A stretch of 64,000 nt of DNA from Flammulina velutipes (Eukaryota; Basidiomycota; Agaricomycetes; Agaricales; Physalacriaceae), in assembly GCA_011800155.1 (NCBI GenBank), contig JAALGH010000023.1:120386-184385 (forward strand), in the 5' to 3' direction. Made by a program: the position numbers and the translations under genes. The notes below the pieces were generated by a model, which ran no database searches, had not been told where the DNA came from, and saw only the letters and a program-made list of their open reading frames with translations. This document shows positions 46,349 through 57,160 of this stretch, in pieces. Numbering within the stretch: position 1 is the stretch's first letter; each line of letters begins with the position of its first letter.

Positions 46349-47545
46349 TCACAAGAAACAAACTCTCCATCCGCTCCGAAATACAAACACCGGAAAGGCA
46401 GTATGTTCTTGACCGCATTCGTGGCATCGCACTAGTTGGGGCCTCGGAGGCGCGGGCACAAAGTTGGGCCAGTCTTCCCCTGATAAGCTGGGTATGGGCA
46501 GGGGAAGCGGCATCACTCGCGAGCTGGCTTCGAGACCAGGAGCAGTGGGGGCGGGGGCGGGGGTGGGGGAGATCAGTGCCACAACATCGTAGTAACTGAA
46601 GACATGATTAATTCTTTTTTAACTGATATTAAGGTCGACAAAAGTAGTGTACTTCTCGTTGGACGGCTTGGCTGGGAATACCCAATCGTCCTCGCAATCG
46701 ACGCCACCAGATTTCTGTGTATGAATATTGAGTTTCGATGGCTCGGGGAAGAAATGGAGAGTTCGCCTACCTCCGAGTCGATCTTCTCGTTACTAGGGCA
46801 GCTATGTTCAAAGTGAAGATTTGTACTATCAAACAACACCTTGCAGGCGCTGCAAAATAGGTCGTCATGGTCTTTTTCGTAGTGCTAATATCAAGTAATG
46901 AGCACTTGGTATGTCAGAGAAAAGAGAACAGGAGTACATTCTGCAGCTCCTCCACATCGAAATACCCAACCGACTTGTTCAAAACAGGACAGTCGGGCTT
47001 TCGGAATTTCTGCACACAGATCGGGCAGGAGACGTGGCGGGCAGGAGACTTCTCGTAGTGGGCGCGCAGGTCGCGCTCGTAGACTCCGTGGATGCGGCAC
47101 GCCGAGTTCTTGCACGATAATTTTGGATGGGTTTTCTTGTGCTGTGGCGCAGTAAGAATTTACTAGCGACAAACCACGGGGAGGTGAAAGGATACCTCTG
47201 TGACTGCAAACTTATCGAAGAAACCTAGTCCGCAGACGGGGCAGTTGGGATGGAGGTCCTCGCGCGATCCTCGGTAGTGCTCCCTGAGGCTTGTTTCCGT
47301 TTCGAAAAACCGGTCTCGGGGACAGCGGGGGTTCTTGCAGGGGACGCTGCCTGCCTAGTGAGGAGTGGGTGTTGGTGGAGGGATAGCGAGGAGGAGGAGA
47401 AGGTTGACTCACCGTCGGGGTGCGACGTGAGTACGGAGCACAGTGAGGCATTGGAGAATAAGAGGAGGATGAAGAGAACGTAGAGGCAGAGCAGACATAC
47501 AATTTAAAGATCCACCCACTGACAGGCATTCAACTTGAAAGCCAT
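46349..47545 (-). CDS. C2H2-type zinc-finger protein
   Basis: Deduced spliced gene starting MAFKLNACQ at 47545. Successive finger-like units are CKNPRCPRDRFFETETSLRE then HYRGS, CPVCGLGFFDKFAVTE (intron) CHKKTH, CKNSACRIHGVYERDLRAHY, CPICVQKFRKPDCPVL, and after another intron LFCSACKVLFDSTNLHFEHS. The spacing CxxxxC...H(x)H is loose, as in agaricomycete paired-finger proteins whose DNA or RNA targets are unknown. The last exon, after a G-rich stretch, reads PQLVRCHECGQEHTAFPVFV. No frame break was found in the finger exons, in contrast to the neighbouring pseudogenes. The exon borders at the 3' end (46.6-46.9 kb) are uncertain. Confidence 0.6.
46546..46570 (+). other. G-quadruplex-forming run
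   Basis: Four runs of five G separated by single bases (tgggggcgggggcggggg followed by tggggga) make a strong G4 motif on the plus strand. It falls within the C2H2 gene, on its non-template side relative to minus-strand transcription reversed, i.e. the transcript itself is C-rich here. Confidence 0.85.
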
Positions 47546-48528
47546 TGTTTCGAGACTCTGATACATATTTCTATTGAAATATATCCTCGGCAGCTTGAAT
47601 AGAACCTTAGATTCTCAACTATGAATGAGCTGGTACCAGGTTGGAGAGTCGGTTACTCGATACAGCGTTTAACTTTTCGGGAGGAATGATTCTTAACAAA
47701 GAGAGATTATGTTCTCACGGTAGATGTCATACGTGTATAAGGGTTTATACTTCGTTTGGTACGGGTATCTGATTTTCGTTGTCTAGGATGTGAGGTGGTA
47801 TACTGGATTATGATTATCAGGAACGTATTCCGGGTGTAAGTCCTATATGCTATATGGGCTTTGAGGATAAGTACTCTACTACTACCACTTGGTATGGAGC
47901 CATTATAGAAGCAGCGCTCGTGGGCGGGGTCTGTAAGACCCATATCAGACTGCGGGATTCACATATACTCGAGACTGCGTAATGAACTGTATGACAGAGG
48001 AATCAGAACTTAGCAGATGGCTCGGGACCGCATTGACTTTTGATCATTCCGATCGTGCGTCTGAGCCTGATCTACAGCATACTCACATGGTACGGCTCCG
48101 CTTTACTTATTTATTAGAATTCTAATCGAAGTCGCTTGTCGTTTGCGCGGTTATTGCGGGTTCCCAGAATTTCGGAACGATATATTACTACTATCTAGTT
48201 GGACGTATGTAGGTGGTCGTTCCGTAAGGCTGGAGGATATGGAAGCGTTGGTATGAATCATTAATATTTCGAACCGAAGAGAATCTGGCATTTAAATTGC
48301 GCAACATGTACAGTGAGTGAACCTCTTGGACTCTACCGCTTACTAGAGTACGACGGCAGCTTTTACATGAATTAATCATTCGGAGCTATCAGCATTCACA
48401 TTACGGGTGGCGCATCTGCATTTTCTTTCGCATTTTCAATGGAATGTGGCGTCTGGGTTTGTTCTCTTCTTTGGAAATGTAGTGACAAGGTATTGATATA
48501 CAACAGAAAACTCGCTACAACGAGCCTA
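47546..48528. other. AT-rich intergenic region; no supported gene
   Basis: Many stops in all frames. Nothing recognised between the C2H2 gene and the DUF4336 gene. Confidence 0.65.
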
Positions 48529-49800
48529 CTAAACTAGATAGTGTTGGAACGCGTCCGTCCAGGCCTTCTTACCCTTCTTCTCTATCACATCCTGTCGGAG
48601 ATATATGAGTTACAACACAATTCAGAAAAAACGGCGACTTTTCTTACCCCACGACACGGGATGATCCTTTCAAAATCCCAATCCGAGACGGTCTTCACGT
48701 CCCTCTTCATTGCTCTAGAAATGATGTTAGCCAGCTTCAAAGTTGAAGATAGAGTTGAACGTACTCTTTGTCTTCCCCCATGCAGCGAGAAAAGAATGAA
48801 TGGAACCAGCTGGATGGACCGAATCCTCCGAATACGGGGATCTTGCCAGACGTCGTAGATTTCAAATATTGTTCAGTGGCCGGGAGGTTGAAGAGAAGGT
48901 CGGCCTCGATGAGGGTCTTGGACGCCGTGTGTAGGAATGCGACATCCTTGTTTGCAAAACCGGAGAAGTAACAGTGTTTAATCTACATCACGGTCAGATA
49001 ATCCCATTCAACATTGACGAAAGGGCTTACATTGTCCTCGAACCCATACTTCGTGTCCACAGGGTCTGCTCCCCACGCTGTTTCACAGATAAGTCAGATG
49101 GAGAGGCCAGGAAAGAATGCACTCACAACCGTCGAACTTCAAGTCCTTATTCACGTACTTCTTGACAACATCGGCGGGGGCGATAACTTTGGCGTTTGGA
49201 TATGCCGTCTTGAATTCCGCTGCAAACAGTGATCATTCAGTGCTTCGACTACGAGGAGGGACGGGTAGGCGTACTCAAAAACAGGTGATGCACAGCATCG
49301 GGCTAGACGATGTACCTAGAAAACCCAGTCAGCCAGGAAGTGAGAATGGCGTGACGGCACCTACTCTACAGGCCCAAGTCCATCAAGCTTGACACGAGTC
49401 TCCTGGTCCAAAGGCGTGGACGCCAGAACCCACACTCCGCCCGAATTGAGTTTAATGGCTGTGGAACGACCGCCGATAGGAATTATCCCGCCTCGCGCAA
49501 AGGGCTTGGAGAAGATCCAAAGGTTTTTGGTTACCTACGTCCGTGTTAGTCATTTAGGCGGAGCCTTGAGCTGGCTGGCTTCCCTCACCTTGCTGATAAC
49601 GTCTTCCAGCCCGCCATCTTCCTCACCACCAACGTCCGAGTGCGACGAACGACGTCTCTGCAACGTCTGGTACTGTTCATTCAGTCGGGATAGTATCCGT
49701 GGCGTCGCCTTGGAATTGTGGGGATGGGGAAGATCTTGAACATTTGCTGGTCCTGCGACGTGTTCTCCTTGTCTATATGGATGATGAGCAGCTAAACTTA
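48529..49800 (-). pseudogene. DUF4336 (metallo-beta-lactamase-fold-like) gene with one in-frame stop
   Basis: About seven exons with proper splice sites give a nearly complete protein. VTKNLWIFSKPFARGGIIPI and GGRSTAIKLNSGGVWVLAST come first, then EYIV, an in-frame TAG at 49305-49303, and PDAVHHLFL. After that come EFKTAYPNAKVIAPADVVKK, AWGADPVDTKYGFED, IKHCYFSGFANKDVAFLHTA, TLIEADLLFNLPATEQYLKS, RDVKTVSDWDFERIIPCRGD and a final KKGKKAWTDAFQHYLV. The TAG replaces a residue (usually Gly) in the conserved IVGxDAVHH core, which contains the metal-like His pair. The 5' exon with the ATG was not found. Everything else is well preserved, so inactivation would be recent, unless the stop is an assembly error or is avoided by alternative splicing. 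Confidence 0.75.
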
Positions 49801-50599
49801 GGGCCCCAAAGTCGACATGAGGTTATCGCGCTCCTGGAGGCCGGTACACTATGTCGTGGACGATGGTGATGGTGGTAAGAGGCAAAGATGGATATCGCCT
49901 CTTGCCTCTTACCATCATGACGTTACTAACTGAAATAAAACAACTCATTTTCAATGAGCTCGTCGCGCTTCCTGAGACGTCCGACAACCTATCTTCACTC
50001 GCACTGGCATGCGCTGCTGTCCTCCCTCTAATCCGCACGCACTGCTTCCAAAAAGTCAAGATTTCTACGTAGGGTATAGCAGCCTGCATCGACGGTGTAC
50101 CAGCCATCGCAGCACTAATCCTCACATTGATTATCAGTTCCTCTTCCATTCTCAAAGATGCTCGTTAACTTTCTACTATCACAGGCAACGTGCATGCAGG
50201 AACTACACCTCCCTTGGACGCTGCCGTTGTACTTGGACGCAATCTCCTCATCCCTCACGGCTCTCTTCCTCTGATATCAATCGATGGACATGTATATCAG
50301 ATGCTAACCAAGGAGTAAGTTCGTCTTCTTTCTCCAAACAGCCTGCAACGATCTAACCCTCGATCTTCCAGTCACCCCACACGGCCGTTCCTCGCGAGAT
50401 ATCATCTCCCTACCTTCCGTCTCCGAGTTTTCGAATTCCAGATACCTAGCCATCAGTGAATCTCCTCGCGATGTTGTGGTTTTCCAAGAACAGAAGGTGT
50501 CTCTTGAACACATGTTACTCGAACGAAATTCCACCATTGTGGGCATCCCAATGTTCTGAATGTCACGATACTCACAACGACCCAGGTAAAACTCGAAGA
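49801..50599. other. No supported gene; weak coding-like segments
   Basis: A segment at 50170-50300 reads GNVHAGTTPPLDAAVVLGRN and could be a fragment of an unidentified gene. Another, VTPHGRSSRDIISLPSVSEF (about 50370), is also unassigned. They lie directly upstream of the glycyl-tRNA synthetase relic on the same strand. Confidence 0.35.
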
Positions 50600-52740
50600 A
50601 TCATGTAGCGCAGCTGCGCCGATCATCTCGTCAAGAACGTCCTCACACAAAGACTTGCAGACGACGAGGAGCTGCGTTCTGGCAAGTCCCAAGTGCCTGC
50701 AGACGCAAAGAAAAAAGCCAAAAAGGACAAGACGCCTCCGAAAGTGCCATTAGCACCAGAGCTTGCCAAAGAGTACGAAACGATCTTAGCTCAGGTGAGT
50801 CAAAATTCAATTCTACGAATCGAGAAATTAATCAAGTATTCCAGCTTGATAACTTTGGTGGCCCAAAACTTGGCGAACTCTGCAAAAAATTCGCCATCCA
50901 GAATCCCGACACCGACAACGAAGTCGGCGAACCCCAGCTCTTCAACTTGACGTTCGCAAGTAGCATCGGTCCTACTGGCCAACATCCTGGCTACCTCCGT
51001 CCCGAAACTGCCCAAGGCTATTTCCTCAATTTCTCTCGCCTCCTAGATTTGAATAACGGGCGCGTTCCCTTCGCCTCACCACAGATCGGCCGTTCCTTCC
51101 GTAACAAGATCTCTCCCCGTGCTGGCCTCCTCCGCGTCCGCGAGTTCACCATGGCCGAGATAGAACACTTTGTCGACCCAGACGACAAGACCCACATCAA
51201 GTTCAAGGAAGTATGAGATGTCGGGCTCGATCTCCTAGACCGCCACGTCCAAGTCGCTGGCACGACGAAGTTGCCGTGCATGGCAGTCGGCGAAGCAGTC
51301 GAGGAAGGTGTTATCGCCAACGAGACTTTCGCGTACTTCATGGTCCGGATATACCAGTTCCTGCTCAAGATCGGCATCAACCCCACTCGCCTGCGATTCC
51401 GTCAGCATATGGGAAATGAAATGGCCCACTATGCTACCGACTGCTGGGACGCGGAGATTGAAAACTCTTATGAGTGGACAGAATGTGTTGGTTGTGCCGA
51501 CCGAGCTGCCTATGATCTGACCGTGCATTCGAAGAAGACTGGACATCCGTTGGTTGTACGCCAGTTCCTGAAGGACCCTATCATCACCGAGAGGGAGGTC
51601 GCAGAGGTCAACAAGAAGCTGGTCGGAAAATCGTTCAAAGGCGACACTGCTATATTCCTGAAACACACTGAAAACCTCGATGAGTCGGAATTACTGAAAA
51701 TCAAGAAGGATCTCGCCAAGGGGTATGTAGCCATCTCCTCATCGGAATCATACTAACCATCTCACATAGTAACGCAACGGTATCCACTCCAGAAGGCAAG
51801 ACATTTGACGTCACCCCCGAGTTCCTGACCATTGAGAAACACTGAAGCAGACCAGTAAGCATTCCGAACGCACTTCCTGTGATGTATCATTGATTTCCGA
51901 AATTCTTCTAGCCCGAGAGTTCACTCCTGACGTCATTGAGCCATCCTTTGGCCTTGGATGAATTCTTCATTCATTGTTGGAGCACAACTTCTGGAGCAGG
52001 GAGCAAGACGTCGAGCGTGGTGTAAGTCGTTCTAAATCAAGGTCCGAGATGAATTCATTGACCTACCGATATGACAGGTCTTATGTCTGCCTCCACTGGT
52101 AGCACCTACCGAGGTCCTCATCTGCCCTCTGTCAGCCAAGGATGAGTTCGACCCCTTGGTTTCAGAGATATGTACGTTATCTACGCGGGATATATGAGCT
52201 AGTTGATCTAACTTCCTAACAGCCGCCAAATTGCGTCGAGCTGGTGTGTTCTCAAGAGTCGACGATTCGAGCGTCTCTATTGGCAGGCGCTATGCACGGA
52301 ACGACGAGCTCGGAACTCCCTACGGTATCACTGTTGACTCTGCATGTGCGTGTTCTACTCCTCTCTCTTTGCGGGGGTTGCAACTTATTTTTTGTTCTCG
52401 TCGGTGAATAGCTATACAAAATAAGACTGTAACTTTGCGGTGAGTCATGGATGCATCTTTCCGTTCCGTTTGCTGATGATCCCCGTCGGCAGAGAGCGAG
52501 ATACTATGGATTACCGTATTGGGTCTGTTGACGAAGTAATTGCGACGGTCACAGCTTTGTGTGAGGGCACAATTTCATTGGACTCAAGCGTGCGGGAGGT
52601 TGCCTGCATACGATGGGAAACAGGCTATCGAGTAGGCGATACTGTCTCAAGGAGGATGAAGATAGGAGTATTCATAACTGTTCGTTGTGTTACCTCATTG
52701 TGTCTGATAAGAAGATGGTTTACTCAAAAATTCCGTTAGT
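50600..52740 (+). pseudogene. Glycyl-tRNA synthetase relic
   Basis: Exons match eukaryotic GlyRS from the middle to near the C-terminus. The order is [23 protein letters not shown] (intron) [20 protein letters not shown], then [40 protein letters not shown] and [13 protein letters not shown], the last two being class II motif 2 with FRNE changed to FRNK. After a TGA at 51214 come RFRQHMGNEMAHYATDCWDA, WTECVGCADRAAYDLTVHSK and then EFTPDVIEPSFGLG. A TGA at 51959 stands exactly where motif 3 has its catalytic Arg. Then LEHNFWSREQDVERGV, LCLPPLVAPTEVLICPLS, RRAGVFSRVDDSSVSIGRRY and RIGSVDEVIATVTALC, the anticodon-binding domain. Another TGA is at 51843. The N-terminus is lost. It charges nothing; an intact GRS1 must exist elsewhere. 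Confidence 0.92.
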
Positions 52741-54932
52741 ATAAGGAAGTTCGTTTGTCAAGGCATGAGTAGCATGGGTCGATCTGACCCCTACCCCGAC
52801 AATACAAACCGTAAAGCAACGAATCGGGATAAGCCTAGTACTATCAGTGCTGATTAGACATTTCAATGTATTGCGCACGTCATCGCCGATACCTCGTACT
52901 TGGTTGAGTATCCAATCTGCTGTCGACTACCCCGGGAGTAGCGGTCTGGTCTTCTGACCCTTCCATGATATCTCGAAAGCGATCAAAGGCATGAGGAGGT
53001 AACTACTCAATCCACGTTGTCGTAACGATATTTAGTCTACGGCAACTTCGTCTACGGTATGTCATTCATCATTCAAAGAGGTCGGAACTTGGTGTTGGTG
53101 TTGGTGCTGGAGAGTCAAGAGACCGGCTGAATGTCCAATGTCCATTGTTATTGCATCTATTGACATTGGTAGGTGGACTTAGAGCAGATTCGGTGACGAG
53201 GGGGATGGGAATGAGATAAACTCTGATGAGGATTGCGGATCGCGGACTCGAGGATAAAGTGGGGACACTACAGGACACTACATGCAGGATGATAGTGCAA
53301 ATCGGATTCATGGGTCGAGCGAAGGTTGTTCACACGTGTACGCTAGGGATACGTGCATGCACGCGGACGGAGAGGTCGATGGAAGGAAGAGTAATACTAA
53401 TACGGGGGTCGTACGTCAGATAATCAATGGTCTGTTGCAAGTCCAAATAGTCAGATTAGGTTGCGTTTGCAGGATAGTAGCTACTTGCCACGACACGTGT
53501 TGGGACGCAAGGCCTTTGCATGAGAAGCATATATGATGAATCATTCTTGAACGACCATTGTAGCAATTCATGAACGAATGGTTCAATGAAGTCTGAGAGG
53601 CCCGGATGGGAGGTTCAAAATTCCGGCATTCTTGTATTAAGACGGAGAAAGGGATTGTAATAGAGTGTTTTCGGAGCACCCAAATTCTCTTTGCCATCAA
53701 TGGCCGGACAAATCCGGTGGCTCGTTTTGGAAGAGTGACGGTACCAAAGGTTGGCGCACGATAATGTATATTTCCTTGTCCATTTTCAAGACAAGGAACT
53801 GGTAGACCATTCAATTTTCATGTCTGACCTACTTCAGACATGTCTCCCTTTAATTTCAATGCAACTGAGGATACCTACCTAACATTTCTCTCGCTGAGCA
53901 GGGACAAGTTGCGGACAACGCTAGCCCATAAATGGCCGGAGACGCCCGGTACCCTGGGTTTTTGGCGCTCCGAAAACACTCTAACGATAGGCGGCGCGAC
54001 GCATGGCTTTAGGTGCGTGGGCCTGGGAATGCATACAACCCTTATTATACATGAAGAGAGATGGCCCCAACACGAATGGTATATGCGAATTAACCTCGGG
54101 CTACGTCGGGGGTATTGCTGTTGTAACTTGCGACATGTTTACATGTTAGCTATCGAACAGTCTAGACAGGGAAATCATATCGAGTAGAAGGAAACCATCT
54201 CATCGGTATCGATGGGGAAGAATAGTGTATTTGGCAGAGCGGTGTTTCTGAAGTAACGTTAGAGAGGGGGTGCGAAGGTTGCAGCGCAAACCTGCGCAAA
54301 CTTGAATTGACAGTCAAGAGTATTATTTGGGCAGGCATGAGGAGACCACGTTTCGTGTGAAATTCCGATAAATGTCCTGAATTGTGAGAGATTCTCAAGG
54401 ATGAAGGCCAGCAACGTTATGGCGTCTAATATAAAGCGGGGATCATGAAGGTCAAGAGGACGTCGCGACGAAATGATGGAAAATGAAATTGAGTACGCTT
54501 CAGGCACCGAAGACGTGATATTGAAGCCTTGAATGCAATGTGTTATTCCGACGTGCATTGTTCGTACCAAAATGAGGGAGAGCCAATGTCGTTCGTCAAC
54601 ACCACAGAATAAACAAAGAGTAGTGCACAAAATCCAACAAAGAGATCATATTGCCTGTCTGGGTGAGCATTGAAATCGGTGTGCAAAAAAATAACCTAAA
54701 AATAAATATTATTTCTGAAAAATAAGATTCCCCCGATGAGATCTGTTTGGGTCGATCAACCGCCATATAGGGCCACGACCATGCGCGGTGATCTATTAGT
54801 ATAAGAGTTGAGCCAGCGTCCCTCATTTTCTTTCCTCACCGCCGTCTCAAAGTGCACTTGCTCCAGCTAGCCAACGTTCGCCCAACGTTCCTACAATTCG
54901 CTATCTGCTTTACCTTGGCTGTTACTTTCGCC
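52741..54932. other. No supported gene
   Basis: Plus frames at 53226-53536 and 53840-54187 (MSPFNFNATEDTYLTFLSLS) lack recognisable domains. The latter begins with an ATG and is moderately protein-like, but has no family match I can name. An AT-rich block at 54690-54720 precedes a possible promoter (gtataagag near 54803). Confidence 0.4.
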
Positions 54933-55300
54933 ATGTCTTCTCGCGACGCGCCCAAAGGCATTCCCTCCAACTTACTCGCTTTCCCCAGTCTTTCCTCCTC
55001 GTTGCACGCGCTGCCTCAAGCGACGAACCTCCAAAATGTGTCGCTGCACCCAAACATGTATGGCAAACTCGCGAGCGAGGCAAAGGTGCACTTCCTCCGT
55101 TATCGTACGAGGCTCTCGCTAAACATACCTTACAGCTTGAAAAGGCTCTGTTGCAAACCGCCGCCAAGGGCTCTCCCCGACTGTCTCCATATCCTACACG
55201 TCCAGTGCGTACGCCCCACCACATCCCAACGCCGCTGACCCTGTCTGCTATTTCGTTATAGACAACATCTTCGTTGCAATGCTGTGATTCTTCTCACCTA
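54933..55300 (+). CDS. Hypothetical short protein or gene fragment
   Basis: An ATG at 54933 in good context (cgccATGTCT), preceded by a TATA-like gtataagag and pyrimidine tract, starts MSSRDAPKGIPSNLLAFPSL. It continues in frame through NVSLHPNMYGKLASEAK. From about 55088 the more protein-like reading is in the next frame (LPPLSYEALAKHTLQLEKAL), which suggests a one-base shift or an unseen splice. A donor at about 55207 (gtacgc) and an acceptor near 55261 (ttatag) could extend it. Family unknown. Confidence 0.35.
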
Positions 55301-56264
55301 ATGATGCGCAAACCGGTACGTCTTTACAGCTCCCCGCCGTGGACCCCCATGGGTTTGCTGAGTCAAATTGTTGTCTGATGCGTGCATTATTGCAGCAAAA
55401 ATCCAAATGAACCGTCGTGTTCTATCCGCTTTCCACTTTCCTGTTCATACCGTTTTCGTTTCGGGACTTTGTAGACTAGGGCTCTGTTCACCAGTCTCCA
55501 GGTTCGCGCTGTCTTCGTACTTAGCTTTCGTCGTTTTCGTCGTCACCTGGCATCCAGCATCATCTTATAGACTACCATGCATATTTTCCTCTTCCTTATA
55601 TCTCCTACATCTTTCGTTTTATCTTGGTTTTATTTAGGCTACACTCACTTTCTCTACTGTCGGTGTATGTATAATCGGGTACTTTACACTCCAGACATCT
55701 GCAGGCGTTTGCAATATTATTCGTCCGGCATCCAGATATCCTCTGGTTTTGCAGATCTTGTTGACATCGTTGAGGCTAGCGTCCCAGGCATAGAAGGAGG
55801 AAAGGTTCATTGGGGTATCAGCGTTGGTAATAACAGGAAGGGCTATATATGCCAGAATGGAATACAAGCCATAGTGGGCGGTGGCGGGGACCCGAAATGG
55901 TATCTCTGCCAAGAGACTTTTTCTAATTAAAAATTAAAAATCACAAGTTTAATGTCATTGTAAGCAAACTAGTGCTAAGGGGACGAACTGCATCGATACG
56001 AGTGTCCAGTCTGCCAGCTTCAGTTCAGAACGGCTCATGGAGGACTCCATTGATCTGACAATATCTCTGGCGATGCCGGAGAGCTGGTACACTTTGAGGT
56101 CATGGAGGCCAAGAGTTTGTAGACATAGTCATCCCAGGAGAGACAGTGAACTCTTCCCTCATTGGCGAATATGTCACCGAGGAAGCGTTGGCAGCCAGAT
56201 GGGATACGTTCTGTCCTTGGCATCTCGGGCCTTCTTCGCTCGCTCCACCTAACGCCTTCGAGTA
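55301..56264. other. No supported gene
   Basis: Frames at 55368-55930 include hydrophobic and Tyr/Ile-rich stretches and a tail FADLVDIVEASVPGIEGGKV. No domain was recognised and no coherent splice chain was found. Confidence 0.4.
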
Positions 56265-56550
56265 TTAGCTGTGAGATTTGAGAACGGTGGACAATCCAAG
56301 CCTTGCAGCACCAATCAGACGATGTAGGGAGTCCGGCAACACGTGGGGAAGGACTTGATATCTATCGGGAATGAGGAGGGATTGAGCGCTGAAAATGCGT
56401 GGAAACGGGTCGACCGGGGTGGAGAGGAATATGAAGAATAACCGAAAGTACACCGAGATAACGCGTGAGCACTGGGAAAAGAGTAAGCATGGAACGAAGA
56501 ACAGGACGAGTGTGTCTCATACCTGACTTTCCGCTCGTCAACATTTATGA
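56265..56550 (-). repeat. Tandemly duplicated segment, first copy
   Basis: Similar to 56800-57160: both contain gggtcgaccgg, ggtggagagga and cgaaagtacatcgat- or cgaaagtacaccgag-type blocks, and an upstream catggaacgaa with a ctcgtacctc/ctcatacctg block. On the minus strand the copies give related frames (CTFGYSSYSSPPR versus CTFVIRHILSTPPVDPF). They are probably two paralogous exons of an unidentified minus-strand gene. Confidence 0.6.
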
Positions 56551-57160
56551 CGAACATGCCAGCTGGGATAAAGATGGGCTGGCCTAGCTCTGTAGCCTTC
56601 AGAGAAGGAGTTGGCGATATCGAGGAAGCCTGGCATCTTGCTCTCCTCTCCCTCGTCGCTCCCGCGAAGCAGAGACCTCCACTTCATAGGAAAACCAGTC
56701 CTGCTTTCCAATCCATCCTCGAACAACGCATCCCAAAAAGGACACACCAAGAACTCTTTCCGTATCGACGAAGATGTCAACAAGGAGGGCTCGGGAGATC
56801 AAAAGTGATTATCGACTGGCGTGAGGTGAATTTCGAGATGGCGGAGGGTTTCGAGAGGGACATCTGGCCATACATTGAGGAAGGATAAAATGATACGTTG
56901 TGTTGCTATCTGCACGGGACGCCGCACGAGGATGCTTTGGGAGGAGGAGATTGCGCGAAACCACGGCAGCGAAGGGAATGCGCGAAAAGGGTCGACCGGA
57001 GGGGTGGAGAGGATATGACGGATAACGAAAGTACATCGATATACGTCTGCGAATGAGACCTGAGGCATCAGGCGAGTACTGAGGCCTAGGGAGGATTAAA
57101 CATGGAACGAAAACCAGGATGGGCTGTCTCGTACCTCATCTTCGATTGTGAATTTTCCGT
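56538..57160 (-). pseudogene. Unidentified minus-strand gene fragment with second duplicate copy
   Basis: The second copy of the duplicated segment (56800-57160) leads on the minus strand into DVYRCTFVIRHILSTPPVDP, WFRAISSSQSILVRRP and FLNVWPDVPLETLRHLEIHL. The following frame reads SIRKEFLVCPFWDALFEDGL and KMPGFLDIANSFSEGYRARP with YPSWHV. It is strongly protein-like, with short introns, but I cannot name the family. The first copy (56265-56550) repeats only the 5' part, so the gene seems partially duplicated and broken. Confidence 0.4.
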
